This document shows positions 53,747 through 63,240 of a stretch of 64,000 nt of DNA, one piece after another. The translations under genes were made by a program, and so were the position numbers. How positions within the stretch are numbered: position 1 is the first letter of the stretch; the number at the start of each line of letters is the position of its first letter. Location: assembly GCF_019048845.1 (NCBI RefSeq), contig NZ_CP077425.1, positions 186,001 through 250,000 on the forward strand, written 5' to 3'. The notes under the pieces are model-generated. The model was not told the DNA's origin. It ran no database searches and saw only the letters and a list, made by a program, of their open reading frames with translations. This DNA comes from Vibrio mimicus (GTDB lineage Bacteria > Pseudomonadota > Gammaproteobacteria > Enterobacterales > Vibrionaceae).

Positions 53747-54094
53747 TTACGCAGGGGTCACTGTCTTAAGGTTTTCAGAGGCAAGTTTTTCAACATCATC
53801 TTTAAACTCTTTCGCGATGTTTTGCAGTTTTTTACTGTCATCCATCATTTGCTGTGAGAGTTTGTTTAAGACGCCGAACTGTTGAGAATTGAATGTTGTT
53901 AGCGATGTCACATCTTTGATTTCACTGGCCGCTTTCATTTGCGCCAGACCCAATTCGCTGTAAGTACGGATCGCATTGAGTTGCAACTCAGTCAATACTT
54001 CAACATTCTTGGTCACCAACTTATTAAACTTGATATACGGTTCGAAGTTCTTTTCTGTTTGATCGCTGAATGTTTTGAAAAATTCCGTGTACAT
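53747..54094 (-). CDS. phaP: Phasin
   Basis: PHB granule surface protein of 115 residues, largely helical and amphipathic, with a Phasin_2-like core (FFKTFSDQTEKNFEPYIKFN, VEVLTELQLNAIRTYSELGL). Located between phaA and phaC. Expected to be abundant, fitting the stem-loop after it. Confidence 0.88.
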   Translation of the reverse strand: MYTEFFKTFSDQTEKNFEPYIKFNKLVTKNVEVLTELQLNAIRTYSELGLAQMKAASEIKDVTSLTTFNSQQFGVLNKLSQQMMDDSKKLQNIAKEFKDDVEKLASENLKTVTPA

Positions 54095-54123
54095 ACGTTA
54101 TCTCCTAGTGAATGATTTTTAAA

Positions 54124-55329
54124 TTAAACAGTTTTGATGACGATAGCAGTACCCATACCACCACCGACGCAAAGAGAAGCGACACCATATTGTTGATGGC
54201 GACGCTGTAATTCATGGACTAAAGAAACCAAAATACGGTTACCAGATGCCCCAAGTGGATGTCCTAACGCAATGGCACCACCATTTACGTTGGCTTTTTC
54301 CAATATTGCTTCTGGTTTAATATCGTGTTGATCAGCAAGCCCATACACCACACCTAAAGCTTGTGCGGCAAAGGCTTCATTAAGCTCAAAGAGGTCAATA
54401 TTATCGATAGACAATTCTGCTTTATCTAAAGCCTGAGTAACGGCACTCACAGGCCCCAGTCCCATAATTTTTGGATCTAAACCCGTTTGCGCGTAGCTAA
54501 TAATCTCTGCAACTGGTGCTAAACCAAGTTTTTTTACTGCGCTCTCACTGGCCACAATCACGGCGCTAGCACCATCGTTAATGCCAGAAGCATTACCGGC
54601 TGTCACTGTGCCTTGCGGATCAAAAGCGGCACGTAAGCCTTGTAATGCAGCAAAAGTCGTTGCAGGTTTGGGATATTCATCTGTTTCAAACACCACCGTT
54701 TCACGGCGTTTTTTCACCGCAATCGGTACGATCTCTTGTTTGAAATGCCCAGCTTCAATCGCTGCAGTCGCTTTCATTTGGCTAGCAAGAGCAAACTCAT
54801 CCTGTGTTTGGCGAGAAATGTCGAACTGCTTGGCAATATTTTCCGCAGTGACACCCATGTGATATTGGTTAAACACATCGGTCAAACCATCGTTAATAAG
54901 CAGATCTTTGACTTCAAATGAGCCCATTCTCTGCCCATCTCGCAAATGGGCTGGAGTTGCAAATGGGATTTGTGACATCACTTCAACACCTGCGGCAACC
55001 ACCACAGAAGCATCACCCGCTTTGATGTGTGCCACAGCATCCATGACCGATTTCATGCCGCTACCACACACCATATTGATACTATATGCAGGCACGGTTT
55101 GCGGTAAACCAGCCGCCAATGCAGCTTGTCGGCCAACGCCCATACCTTGTCCAGCGCTAACAACGTTTCCAACAATCACTTCATCAACAGATTCTGGTTT
55201 AACCTTGGCTGATTCTAGTGCGGCTTGAATTACCTGGCCGGCAAGCGCTCCTGCTGTGCAATCTTTTAATGATCCACCAAAAGCACCAATTGCTGAGCGC
55301 TTAGCGCTCACGATATAAATTTTTTCCAT
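54124..55329 (-). CDS. phaA: Acetyl-CoA C-acetyltransferase PhaA
   Basis: Thiolase condensing two acetyl-CoA to acetoacetyl-CoA for PHB synthesis; 401 residues. Start at 55329 is set by GGA 7 bases upstream of the ATG and the start EKIYIVSAKRSAIGAFGGS; the frame to 55368 is not needed. Active-site Cys in NMVCGSGMKSVM near residue 88, His in GGAIALGHPLGASG near residue 355, second Cys in SLCVGGGMGTAI near 385. 16 bases after phaB. Confidence 0.95.
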   Translation of the reverse strand: MEKIYIVSAKRSAIGAFGGSLKDCTAGALAGQVIQAALESAKVKPESVDEVIVGNVVSAGQGMGVGRQAALAAGLPQTVPAYSINMVCGSGMKSVMDAVAHIKAGDASVVVAAGVEVMSQIPFATPAHLRDGQRMGSFEVKDLLINDGLTDVFNQYHMGVTAENIAKQFDISRQTQDEFALASQMKATAAIEAGHFKQEIVPIAVKKRRETVVFETDEYPKPATTFAALQGLRAAFDPQGTVTAGNASGINDGASAVIVASESAVKKLGLAPVAEIISYAQTGLDPKIMGLGPVSAVTQALDKAELSIDNIDLFELNEAFAAQALGVVYGLADQHDIKPEAILEKANVNGGAIALGHPLGASGNRILVSLVHELQRRHQQYGVASLCVGGGMGTAIVIKTV

Positions 55330-55345
55330 ACATCCTTCCCCGTTT

Positions 55346-56086
55346 TTAGCGCATGTATAAGCCGCCATTCACCGACAAGGTTTCCCCTGTGATGTAAGCC
55401 GCTGCTTCACTAGCTAGATAACTTACTGCGCTTGCAATCTCTTCCGGCTTGGCTAAACGCTTCATCGGGACTTGATCAACAATGGATTGCAGAACATCAG
55501 CGCGCATCTGCTCAACCATAGGAGTGAGGGTGTAACCAGGAGCGATAACATTAACGGTAACGCCATAACGCGCGCCTTCTGCGGCAAGCGCTTTAGAGAA
55601 ACCGATCATGCCTGCTTTTGCAGCCGAATAGTTAGTTTGACCAAACTGGCCTTTTAAACCATTCACTGAGGAGATATTGATGATTCGGCCAAACCCTTTT
55701 TCACACATAGCCGCAAATAGAGGTTGGCTTACATTAAACACGCTGTTGAGGTTAGTATCGATGACCTCTTTCCATGCTTGATGGGGCATTTTCTTAAATA
55801 CGCTATCGCGGGTGATACCAGCATTATTTACCACTACATCAATAGTGCCTTCTTCCTCAAGCAATTTAGCCAAGCGCTCAGCGCACTCTTCTGTATTGGT
55901 TACATCCAACTCCAAAAGTCGTACTTGATCCTCTGTAAATTGTTTTTCATTAAACCAATCTAATGCACATTGATGATTGCCAGTGTAGTAAGTCGCAATC
56001 ACTCGATATCCTTCACTAACTAACTGGGTTGAAATTGCAGACCCAATCCCGCCTTTCGATCCTGTGATCAAAGCGATTTTTCTCAT
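55346..56086 (-). CDS. phaB: Acetoacetyl-CoA reductase PhaB
   Basis: NADPH-dependent short-chain dehydrogenase making (R)-3-hydroxybutyryl-CoA; 246 residues. Start at 56086 is set by GGAG before the ATG. Cofactor motif TGSKGGIGSAI near residue 7, VVNNAGITRDSVF, active-site SSVNGLKGQFGQTNYSAAKAG near residue 140 (Ser, Tyr, Lys). First gene of phaBAPC. Confidence 0.95.
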   Translation of the reverse strand: MRKIALITGSKGGIGSAISTQLVSEGYRVIATYYTGNHQCALDWFNEKQFTEDQVRLLELDVTNTEECAERLAKLLEEEGTIDVVVNNAGITRDSVFKKMPHQAWKEVIDTNLNSVFNVSQPLFAAMCEKGFGRIINISSVNGLKGQFGQTNYSAAKAGMIGFSKALAAEGARYGVTVNVIAPGYTLTPMVEQMRADVLQSIVDQVPMKRLAKPEEIASAVSYLASEAAAYITGETLSVNGGLYMR

Positions 56087-56750
56087 TAAAGACTCCATTC
56101 GCAACAGCAATATTATTGATTTATGTCTTTCCATTTAAAGCGGGCTTGACTAATCAAGTATGTACTTCAAGTGGCTAAGATATATTACGCTCAAGTTGAC
56201 ATAATTATGTTTAGTGGCAAGTAATATCCATAACTAAGTTATTTATCAAAAAATCAATTCAATAGGTTATTTCAACTTACTTGTTCTTTTTAAACCTAAT
56301 CTAGATTTATGACATTTCAAATTCAAATTTGTGTATTTTTAAAAAAGTTGATCTACCTCTCCATTCCAGTGAAATGATAATAATTTGTTAAAAAAAATAA
56401 ATCGTAATGAAACTTAAAGAGTTTTTATTGAAACAACATACAACAAAAAAATAAAATCACTAAAAATCAATGGATTAAATTAAAATAGAATTACATGGAA
56501 ATCATTATGCTCGGCACAATCTATCACTATCAGACATGTTCAGAATAAAAGTTTGTATTCTTAAGCTTATAAATAACAATCTAAAACCAGTAGTAGCCGC
56601 CATTACTAAAAAATTATAACTTAGCCCTATAAGCAATTTATACGAAACCCAAAAACAGCGATCTAATTAAAATTTACAAATAGAATCCACATTAGTAAAA
56701 AACAAATAAAGCCAGCATAAACTGGCTTTATTTGTTTTTTGGGCATTAAT
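56087..56750. other. Long AT-rich intergenic region
   Basis: 664 bases with no supportable gene; very AT-rich, more than the rest of the window. It must hold the pha promoter on the minus strand and the secDF terminator. A short inverted repeat AAGTA-TG-TACTT at 56156-56167 lies 70 bases before phaB and could be an operator. No RNA gene could be recognised by eye; a small RNA is possible. Confidence 0.55.
56701..56736 (-). terminator. Terminator of secDF
   Basis: AACAAATAAAGCCAG pairs fully with CTGGCTTTATTTGTT over 15 bp with a 6-base loop, followed by T in both directions. It ends the secDF unit. Confidence 0.92.
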
Positions 56751-57653
56751 TCATGGTGCTGTATCTAGCTCCACTGGCAGATAATGCTTGGGCTCCAAAC
56801 CTAACCATTCGGGTAATACAGTACCAATTGAAATGGATGACCACGTTCCCGAAATAACACCGATAAACATTGCAATTGCAAACCCTTGCAATGGGGCTCC
56901 CCCCATGATCCATAACGCTGAGATGGTCATTAACGTTGTTCCTGATGTCACCATGGTGCGCGAAAACGTTGCAATGATTGCTTGATCATTGATTTCTGCT
57001 GTTGGTGTTTGCTGCTTAGCTAATAATAGCTCGCGAATACGGTCAGCAATAATGATCGAGTCATTCAATGAATAACCGAGTACTGCAAGTACCGCCGCAA
57101 ACACGGTTAAATTAAATTCCATTTGTGTAATAGCAAAGAATCCCAACACAAGCACTACATCATGTAACAGCGCTAACAATGCCCCACTCGCTAAGCGCCA
57201 TTCAAATCGGAAACTCAAATAACCCAAAATTGAGAGCAAACATATTAATAATGCTAAGCCTCCTTGATCGACAAGATCTTGCCCCACTTGAGATCCTACC
57301 ATGCTATTGCTGACAATCTGAACATGCTCAGAGACCTGGTGGAGTAAACCATCAATATCAACGGGGGCAGCATTTTCTGCTGCAAGAGGATAACGTATAA
57401 CCCATCGTCCTGATTCCCCCGAGGGGGTCACTGTCACTGCTTCTCCCAACTTAGGCTGTAGCTGTTCTAGCAACTGATTTTTGCTAATCGAGCTATCAAT
57501 AATAGCTTCAGTAACCATACCACCGGTAAAGTCTAGCCCCATATTTAGGCCTTTCACCGCAAATGCGGCCAGTGAAATCACCATTAATAGAATCGAAATA
57601 ACACCGGTTATGTAACGAATTGGGCGAATTCGTGATTTTAAATATTCAACCAT
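56751..57653 (-). CDS. secF: Protein translocase subunit SecF (second copy)
   Basis: Six-helix inner-membrane protein of 300 residues, acting with SecD to drive protein export with the proton gradient. GLNMGLDFTGGMVTE near residue 33 and AVLAVLGYSLNDSIIIADRI near residue 190 carry the family signatures, including the conserved Asp. It follows secD after 3 bases. The chromosome II position and missing yajC suggest a paralogue of the main secDF. Confidence 0.94.
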   Translation of the reverse strand: MVEYLKSRIRPIRYITGVISILLMVISLAAFAVKGLNMGLDFTGGMVTEAIIDSSISKNQLLEQLQPKLGEAVTVTPSGESGRWVIRYPLAAENAAPVDIDGLLHQVSEHVQIVSNSMVGSQVGQDLVDQGGLALLICLLSILGYLSFRFEWRLASGALLALLHDVVLVLGFFAITQMEFNLTVFAAVLAVLGYSLNDSIIIADRIRELLLAKQQTPTAEINDQAIIATFSRTMVTSGTTLMTISALWIMGGAPLQGFAIAMFIGVISGTWSSISIGTVLPEWLGLEPKHYLPVELDTAP

Positions 57654-57656
57654 GGC

Positions 57657-59495
57657 TTATACCCTCACATCACGACGTGTATCACGTCCCCAAACTAAGT
57701 TAATTAATGCTCGTGACGCGAGTACGCCACTAAACATACTGGTGAGCAAACCTAAGCCTAATGTCAAAGCAAAGCCTTGAATCGGCCCATTACCGATTGA
57801 ATATAAAATCACCGCTGTGATCATAGTCGTCACGTTGGCATCCAATATAGTGCTAAATGCGCTATCAAAACCTGTGTCTATCGCTTGTGCAAAATTACGC
57901 CCTTCACTGAGTTTGTCTCGTATACGTTCAAAGATCAGTACATTGGTATCCACGGCCATACCGACAGTTAATACGAGTCCCGCAATTCCTGGCAGAGTCA
58001 ACACCGCTCCAGGTAACAGCGCAATCAAACCGAGCAGACAAGCCATATTAATCAGCAAGGCAACGTTAGCTACCCAACCGAGACGGCGATACCAAAGCGC
58101 CATAAAAGTTAACGTCATTGCCATGCCAAGAGCCAAAGCCGCAAAACCATTAGCGATATTCTCTTCACCAAGTGATGCCCCGATGGTTCGCTCCTCAACA
58201 ATAGTGACGGGTGCGGTCAATGAACCCGCACGCAGTAACAATGCTAATTGCTGAGCCTCTTCCATTGAGCCAGCACCAGTAATACGGAATTGACTGCCTA
58301 ATTGCGATTGGATGGTCGCAACACTGATCACTTTCTCACTGCGTACCGTTTCCCCACGTGCGTTGGTTTTGTACTCACGATACACGGTCGCCATCGGCTT
58401 ACCAATGTGCTTGCCCGAGAAGTCGCTCATGATTTTGCCACCAGCATGATCAAGAGAAATATTCACTTCAGACATGCCCATGTTATCCACACCAGCGCGG
58501 GCATTGACGATATGCTCACCACTGAGCACAGGGCGTTTAGCTAGAACAACCGGACGTCCATTCTCATCTTCAAGGATTAAGTCATCGTAACTGCGGGTAT
58601 CCGTTGGCGATTTCGCTTCATAAAAGGCCAAACTTGCGGTCGCACCAATCACATTCTTTGCTTGTGAGGGATCTTGCACACCGGGTAACTCGATACGGAT
58701 CGCATGCTCACCTTGACGTTGTACTAGAGCCTCAGTAATACCTAGCTCCTCAATACGATCACGCATGATTTTCAAGTTCTGCTGAATAGTAGCCGTTTGA
58801 AACTCTGACTTATTCTGTTGCGAGGGTTGCACTTGCAAATTATCTGACCCCTGACGAATGTCCCAGCCTCGATAATTTTCTTGCAAATATTGGTGTACAT
58901 GGTTTAGAGCTTTCGTTTGATCTGTTTTGACTTCGAAGGCATCGTTACCAACCGCTTGTACAGCAACGCCTCGTAAACGCTCTGCACGCAGCGAATCTTT
59001 CACTGCATCAATCATGCTATCGCGCTGTTCTTGAAATGCTTTATCGACATCAACATTTAACAAAAACTGCACACCGCCACGTAAATCTAGGCCCAGCTTG
59101 ATGGGTGAGAAACCAAGATTATCAAGCCATTTTGGCGCAACCGACACGTAAGAATAGGTGATGGTGTCCCCTTCTTTAACTAGGGTATCCAAAACATTTC
59201 TGGCTTGAGACTGATCATTTTCATTGGCAAAAACTAAGGTTGTTTTATCACCATGCTGAGTGATTTCATCAGCCTGAATATTTTGTTTACTTAGTAGTTG
59301 GGCAAGTTCCGGCACATTCAGTAGAACACTTTTAACATCCTTGCTTTGCAATTGAATCGAAGGTTGTTCTCCATACCACGTTGGAATAGCACTTAAGGTA
59401 AGAATAATAATGGTTGTTACCAATACCACATATTTCCATGCAGAATAGTGGTTAATCAGGCGCTTTGACGCCTGCTTTTGTTCTCTTTTTTTCAT
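57657..59495 (-). CDS. secD: Protein translocase subunit SecD (second copy)
   Basis: Six-helix inner-membrane protein of 612 residues with a large periplasmic P1 head. LGLDLRGGVQFLLNVDVDKA near residue 135 and GMAVDTNVLIFERIRDKLSE near residue 510 are the SecD motifs with the functional Asp. The N-terminal KKREQKQASKR is basic and the following helix has the usual length. First gene of the pair. Confidence 0.94.
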   Translation of the reverse strand: MKKREQKQASKRLINHYSAWKYVVLVTTIIILTLSAIPTWYGEQPSIQLQSKDVKSVLLNVPELAQLLSKQNIQADEITQHGDKTTLVFANENDQSQARNVLDTLVKEGDTITYSYVSVAPKWLDNLGFSPIKLGLDLRGGVQFLLNVDVDKAFQEQRDSMIDAVKDSLRAERLRGVAVQAVGNDAFEVKTDQTKALNHVHQYLQENYRGWDIRQGSDNLQVQPSQQNKSEFQTATIQQNLKIMRDRIEELGITEALVQRQGEHAIRIELPGVQDPSQAKNVIGATASLAFYEAKSPTDTRSYDDLILEDENGRPVVLAKRPVLSGEHIVNARAGVDNMGMSEVNISLDHAGGKIMSDFSGKHIGKPMATVYREYKTNARGETVRSEKVISVATIQSQLGSQFRITGAGSMEEAQQLALLLRAGSLTAPVTIVEERTIGASLGEENIANGFAALALGMAMTLTFMALWYRRLGWVANVALLINMACLLGLIALLPGAVLTLPGIAGLVLTVGMAVDTNVLIFERIRDKLSEGRNFAQAIDTGFDSAFSTILDANVTTMITAVILYSIGNGPIQGFALTLGLGLLTSMFSGVLASRALINLVWGRDTRRDVRV

Positions 59496-59540
59496 AGTTT
59501 CCCTCTCAGCCTAAACTGAGTTATTCAACAAGTGACAATG

Positions 59541-60020
59541 TCACAGTAAATTTTGAATATGGAAACGTGGATATTGGCTATTGAGAGCGACATACATTGC
59601 ATTGCTCTCTTTCCAACCTGCAAGTCGGTGGGTGGAAGTGAAAAAGTCGTAACTTCGATTGCTGTAGGAAGCGGTAACGAAGAATAATCGAGTGAGTGAA
59701 ATGCCTAATTTAAGTTCATCATAATCAGAGTCAAAAGGCAGATCAGAACCACATCCCGTCAGAATACGCTGTGTCAGTACCTGGCGTGAGTGATTTAAAA
59801 TAGCATAAGAACTATGACTAAGATTTGACTGTGAACTGGGTATTGCTGGCTGCGGGGCGGGGCTCAAAAGCCAATCGTAATCAAGAGTCGGATTTCCCGA
59901 AAAGCCAGTTTCTGGACATAAGGTGCTCGTTTCACTCTCTAGCGCATAGGCCAAAACCTGCGAAGGTAGCACCATCGCAAGTAAAGCAAACCAACACTGG
60001 ATCAGGACACGTAAGTACAT
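59541..60020 (-). CDS. Secreted protein of unknown function
   Basis: A 159-residue protein with an N-terminal signal peptide (VLIQCWFALLAMVLPSQVLA), then a low-complexity Ser/Pro/Asn region (LLSPAPQPAIPSSQSNLSHS) and a hydrophobic C-terminal part. I do not recognise a family. Cys in STLCPETGFSG and TGCGSDLPF could form a disulfide in the periplasm. It lies 45 bases upstream of secD and in the same direction, so it could be read with secDF. Confidence 0.7.
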   Translation of the reverse strand: MYLRVLIQCWFALLAMVLPSQVLAYALESETSTLCPETGFSGNPTLDYDWLLSPAPQPAIPSSQSNLSHSSYAILNHSRQVLTQRILTGCGSDLPFDSDYDELKLGISLTRLFFVTASYSNRSYDFFTSTHRLAGWKESNAMYVALNSQYPRFHIQNLL

Positions 60021-60096
60021 GACTTATGTTCTCAACTCTTAGATAAGTGAGCAGTGTAGGCCGATGCTTAGTGAAGCTCAAGCGGAAAAATGTGAT

Positions 60097-60771
60097 CTAA
60101 CGATAGAAAATTTTGCCCGTTTGCACGTTAAGGTAGATCTTGTTTGTCTGACTCAATCCACCGCAGTAGATAAAATAAACGGGCTGTTCACCAAAAGTGA
60201 GTGAGCGAACCCAACCGCCCAACTCCTCAAAATCTTTGGGTGAGCAACTTCCCTCTTTTAATAGAGTATCGGTCGTACTCAGGAATTTTTCTTGATGTAA
60301 AAGAAAATCATCTGAACTTTCAATGTATCCTATCAACGTTTTCGTGCGTTCTTCAGGCGTGATCACTGGAGGCTCAACGGTTAATCCTTCTAGGGAGATC
60401 CATTCTGCAACTTCAGGGCCGCCATCCTCATAGACAAAATATTCCGAAATTCGCCCCCAACCTGCTTTTTTTTCTAATAAATGAACTTTGTCGCCGCGGT
60501 AAAGCTGCTTATCGACATCTGGATAAGCATTCAAATCTGGCATATCTCGAATACTTAACGTAGTAGCGTCAACATAAAAATCCATCACTTCTGGCTTGGC
60601 GGCAACAGCTGGAGTAGGGACAGAAGGTGCCGATTGAGGTGCAACTTCGTTGACAAGTTTGGCATTCTCCGCTTCAGCATCCATCTGTGGTTTAAGATAA
60701 AACAGGTAATACCCCGCACCCGCCCCACCTAATCCCAGCAATAATACAAGTAGCATCAGTATTTTTTTCAT
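60097..60771 (-). CDS. Membrane-anchored SH3-like protein of unknown function
   Basis: A 224-residue protein with an N-terminal helix (ILMLLVLLLGLGGAGAGYYL), a Pro/Ala linker (APQSAPSVPTPAVAAK), and an SH3-like segment (VDATTLSIRDMPDLNAYPDV to KLHLLEKKAGWGRISEYF). The C-terminal half is unassigned, with two Cys (GSCSPKD and YFIYCGG). It is probably periplasmic. 76 bases separate it from the next gene on the same strand. Confidence 0.72.
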   Translation of the reverse strand: MKKILMLLVLLLGLGGAGAGYYLFYLKPQMDAEAENAKLVNEVAPQSAPSVPTPAVAAKPEVMDFYVDATTLSIRDMPDLNAYPDVDKQLYRGDKVHLLEKKAGWGRISEYFVYEDGGPEVAEWISLEGLTVEPPVITPEERTKTLIGYIESSDDFLLHQEKFLSTTDTLLKEGSCSPKDFEELGGWVRSLTFGEQPVYFIYCGGLSQTNKIYLNVQTGKIFYR

Positions 60772-61151
60772 TTCCCTTGCTCATAAAACTCTAAAGACAA
60801 TCCCATCAATATAAAAATGCGATCGACTTTGCTTTTCTTTTCAATATAGCGGGAAATTAGAGCAATACTTGATCATCACTCGCTCACTTAGTGCGCTAAT
60901 TTGAAGCAAGAACACATTTGATGGAAAAGCATGAGGAAAATAAACAATCAAACCTGCCGTGAGTTCAATCAGAACGTGAAAAATTCGTCATTTACAATGT
61001 AAATGATAGCCAGAGCTGTGCGCCTAAAAGTTAGGCATAAAAAGCGTTATTCGGATACGAACCATGATCCAGTGCACGAAGTGAAATTTTGGAAGCGAAA
61101 TCTCATTTGAAAAACGTTATATTATGCACTCAACGACTTATAAAATGACTT
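60772..61151. other. Divergent intergenic region with a symmetric element
   Basis: 380 bases between the SH3-like gene and cdgD. It contains TCATTTACA-A-TGTAAATGA at 60988-61006, a perfect 9-bp inverted repeat that could be an operator for cdgD. GCCTAA-AAG-TTAGGC at 61022-61036 is a second small hairpin. No riboswitch or RNA gene was recognised. Confidence 0.55.
60988..61006. promoter_or_regulatory. Candidate operator upstream of cdgD
   Basis: TCATTTACAATGTAAATGA, a 19-base perfect inverted repeat with a one-base centre, 146 bases before the cdgD start. The regulator is not known. Confidence 0.4.
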
Positions 61152-63038
61152 ATGCATACCTCCGTCAGTAAATACTTTATTCAATTCACCATCGTCGCTT
61201 TCGTGCTGGGTTTCATCCCCGCACTATATTTCATACACGAAGCAAGTCAGCTAGAAACACAGGCCGTTAGCCAAGCCGAAAAACAGACACGATTACAACT
61301 TGAGTTTAGCCAGCATGATTTATTACAAATGTTACAAAAAGCTCGCCAGTCGACCCAAGTCTTAGCTCAAAGTGATACATTACTTGCGGCAGCAGATACA
61401 CTCACCACCATAAATCTTAATCAGTTAAAAACCTTGTGGGACGTCACTCTGCGTTCCCAAGCCATTTTTTCCTCATTTCAACTAATTGATCAGCAAGGAA
61501 GAGAACAACTAAAAGCGATTTATGATGGAAATAACGTGGTGTTTGTTGAGTCTGCGCAGACAATAAACTCATTTAGTAACGAGGTTTTGACTCGGTTCAC
61601 TCACCTGCCACCTAACCACGTTTGGGCGAGTGCATTAGCAATGAATTCTGGAGATCCATCTGGGGCTTTACCCACGTTTCGTTTTGCTACAGGTATTCAA
61701 TATCAAAAACAAACTTATGGCTATCTTGTCGTTACTGTCCAATTGCAATCACTCTACCAACGGCTTTCTTTCGTCTATGATCAATTCGACTCACCCGATG
61801 TGATGAATTTAGCTGGAGAGCTTCTACTCAGTGAAAATACACGAACTAAAGGCCAAAAAGTGTTCTCTATACAGAGTTTTGCACAGCAACACCCTGCACT
61901 CTGGCAAAAAATTCTCATCAAGCACCAAGGTTTTGCCCTTTCAAACCAAACTTGGTTCAGCTATATCAGAGTCGAACTCAACTCAGTATTGCCTGATTTT
62001 GAACCTCTGGTACTGATACTCAAAATCAACAAAGAGCAGATTGATGAAACCTATGCGAATGCCTATTGGTCATTGCTCACGCGAGCAATAACGGTACTCT
62101 CTCTGCTCAGTATCATCGCAGCAGGCTTCGCCGCATGGAATATCAATCATTTAAAAAATAGCCTCGACAGTAAATTGGCGCGCGCTGCGATGGATGGAAT
62201 GTCCGCAGTGGTAATCACAGACAAGAATAACCGCATTATCAAGGTTAATAATGAGTTTACTCGCCTTAGCGGCTACACCTTTAATGAAGTTAAGGGTAAA
62301 CAGCCCTCAATATTTGCCTCAGGCCTACACAAAACTGAATTCTATTTGAACATGTGGCGTGCATTACAAGATGTAGGAGTATGGGAAGGCGAAGTGATCA
62401 ACAAGCGTAAAGATGGTCAAAGCATCACTGAAATTTTACGCATTCAAAGCATCCGAGATGAGAAGAATGTTATTCAGTTTTACGTGGCTTCTTTTGTGGA
62501 CATTTCTCACCGTAAGGCATTGGAAAATCGCCTACGCGAGTTAAGTGAAAAGGACTCCTTAACCGACTTATGGAATAGGCGTAAGTTTGATCAAACCATC
62601 CATCTAGAGTGTGCTAAAGCTCGCCGCTACCCTGGCTTAGTACAAAGTTGTTTCGCCATTGTTGATATTGACCATTTTAAACGCATTAACGATAGGTTGG
62701 GGCATGATGAAGGGGATCAAGTCTTGAGATCTGTCTCCGTGGCTATTCAATCTCAATTACGTGAATCTGATTTTGTCGCAAGAATTGGGGGGGAGGAGTT
62801 CGCGGTTATTTTTCCTCATACTAATATTGAAGAAGCTGAAATTGTTCTTAACCGAGTACGCACCTATATCTCCCGCATTCATGATGATGGAGTCACCATC
62901 AGTGGTGGTGTCACAGACATCTGCTCAAATCCCGACCAGACATATAAGCGAGCAGATCTCGCTTTGTATGAATCCAAATCCTCAGGCCGAAATCAAATTT
63001 CTATTTTGACTCATGCTGAAATGCACCACTTTGCATGA
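61152..63038 (+). CDS. cdgD: Diguanylate cyclase CdgD
   Basis: Membrane-bound cyclic di-GMP synthase of 628 residues. TM1 (FIQFTIVAFVLGFIPALYFI) is followed by a periplasmic dCACHE-like sensor, TM2 near 310-325, and a PAS domain (MDGMSAVVITDKNNRIIKVN, GYTFNEVKGKQPSIF). The C-terminal GGDEF domain carries the active-site GGEEF in RIGGEEFAVIFPH near residue 545, on a run of seven G at 62787-62793. No inhibitory RxxD-type site is obvious just before it. Identity with VCA0697 CdgD is from memory. Confidence 0.92.
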   Translation: MHTSVSKYFIQFTIVAFVLGFIPALYFIHEASQLETQAVSQAEKQTRLQLEFSQHDLLQMLQKARQSTQVLAQSDTLLAAADTLTTINLNQLKTLWDVTLRSQAIFSSFQLIDQQGREQLKAIYDGNNVVFVESAQTINSFSNEVLTRFTHLPPNHVWASALAMNSGDPSGALPTFRFATGIQYQKQTYGYLVVTVQLQSLYQRLSFVYDQFDSPDVMNLAGELLLSENTRTKGQKVFSIQSFAQQHPALWQKILIKHQGFALSNQTWFSYIRVELNSVLPDFEPLVLILKINKEQIDETYANAYWSLLTRAITVLSLLSIIAAGFAAWNINHLKNSLDSKLARAAMDGMSAVVITDKNNRIIKVNNEFTRLSGYTFNEVKGKQPSIFASGLHKTEFYLNMWRALQDVGVWEGEVINKRKDGQSITEILRIQSIRDEKNVIQFYVASFVDISHRKALENRLRELSEKDSLTDLWNRRKFDQTIHLECAKARRYPGLVQSCFAIVDIDHFKRINDRLGHDEGDQVLRSVSVAIQSQLRESDFVARIGGEEFAVIFPHTNIEEAEIVLNRVRTYISRIHDDGVTISGGVTDICSNPDQTYKRADLALYESKSSGRNQISILTHAEMHHFA

Positions 63039-63240
63039 TGAAAATCTCTTTTTTATGCCTGAATAATTAAGAGCAAGTTCACAGCTTGCGTGGATAGCGA
63101 GTCTGTGTTTGTCATTCTATTGTCATCTCTTCATCGAACTCGTGCTTCTTGTACTACGCTTCATACATTCGTATTAGATCGCCTTTTCATTCATCGTGTA
63201 CGCAATTTTTTGTCAAAAATGCAATTTCGGGAGATAAATT

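Noticed and set aside
61022..61036. GCCTAA-AAG-TTAGGC, resembling integron attC core sites
   Set aside because: Only a 3-base spacer and no long imperfect hairpin or cassette array; the superintegron type repeat is absent.
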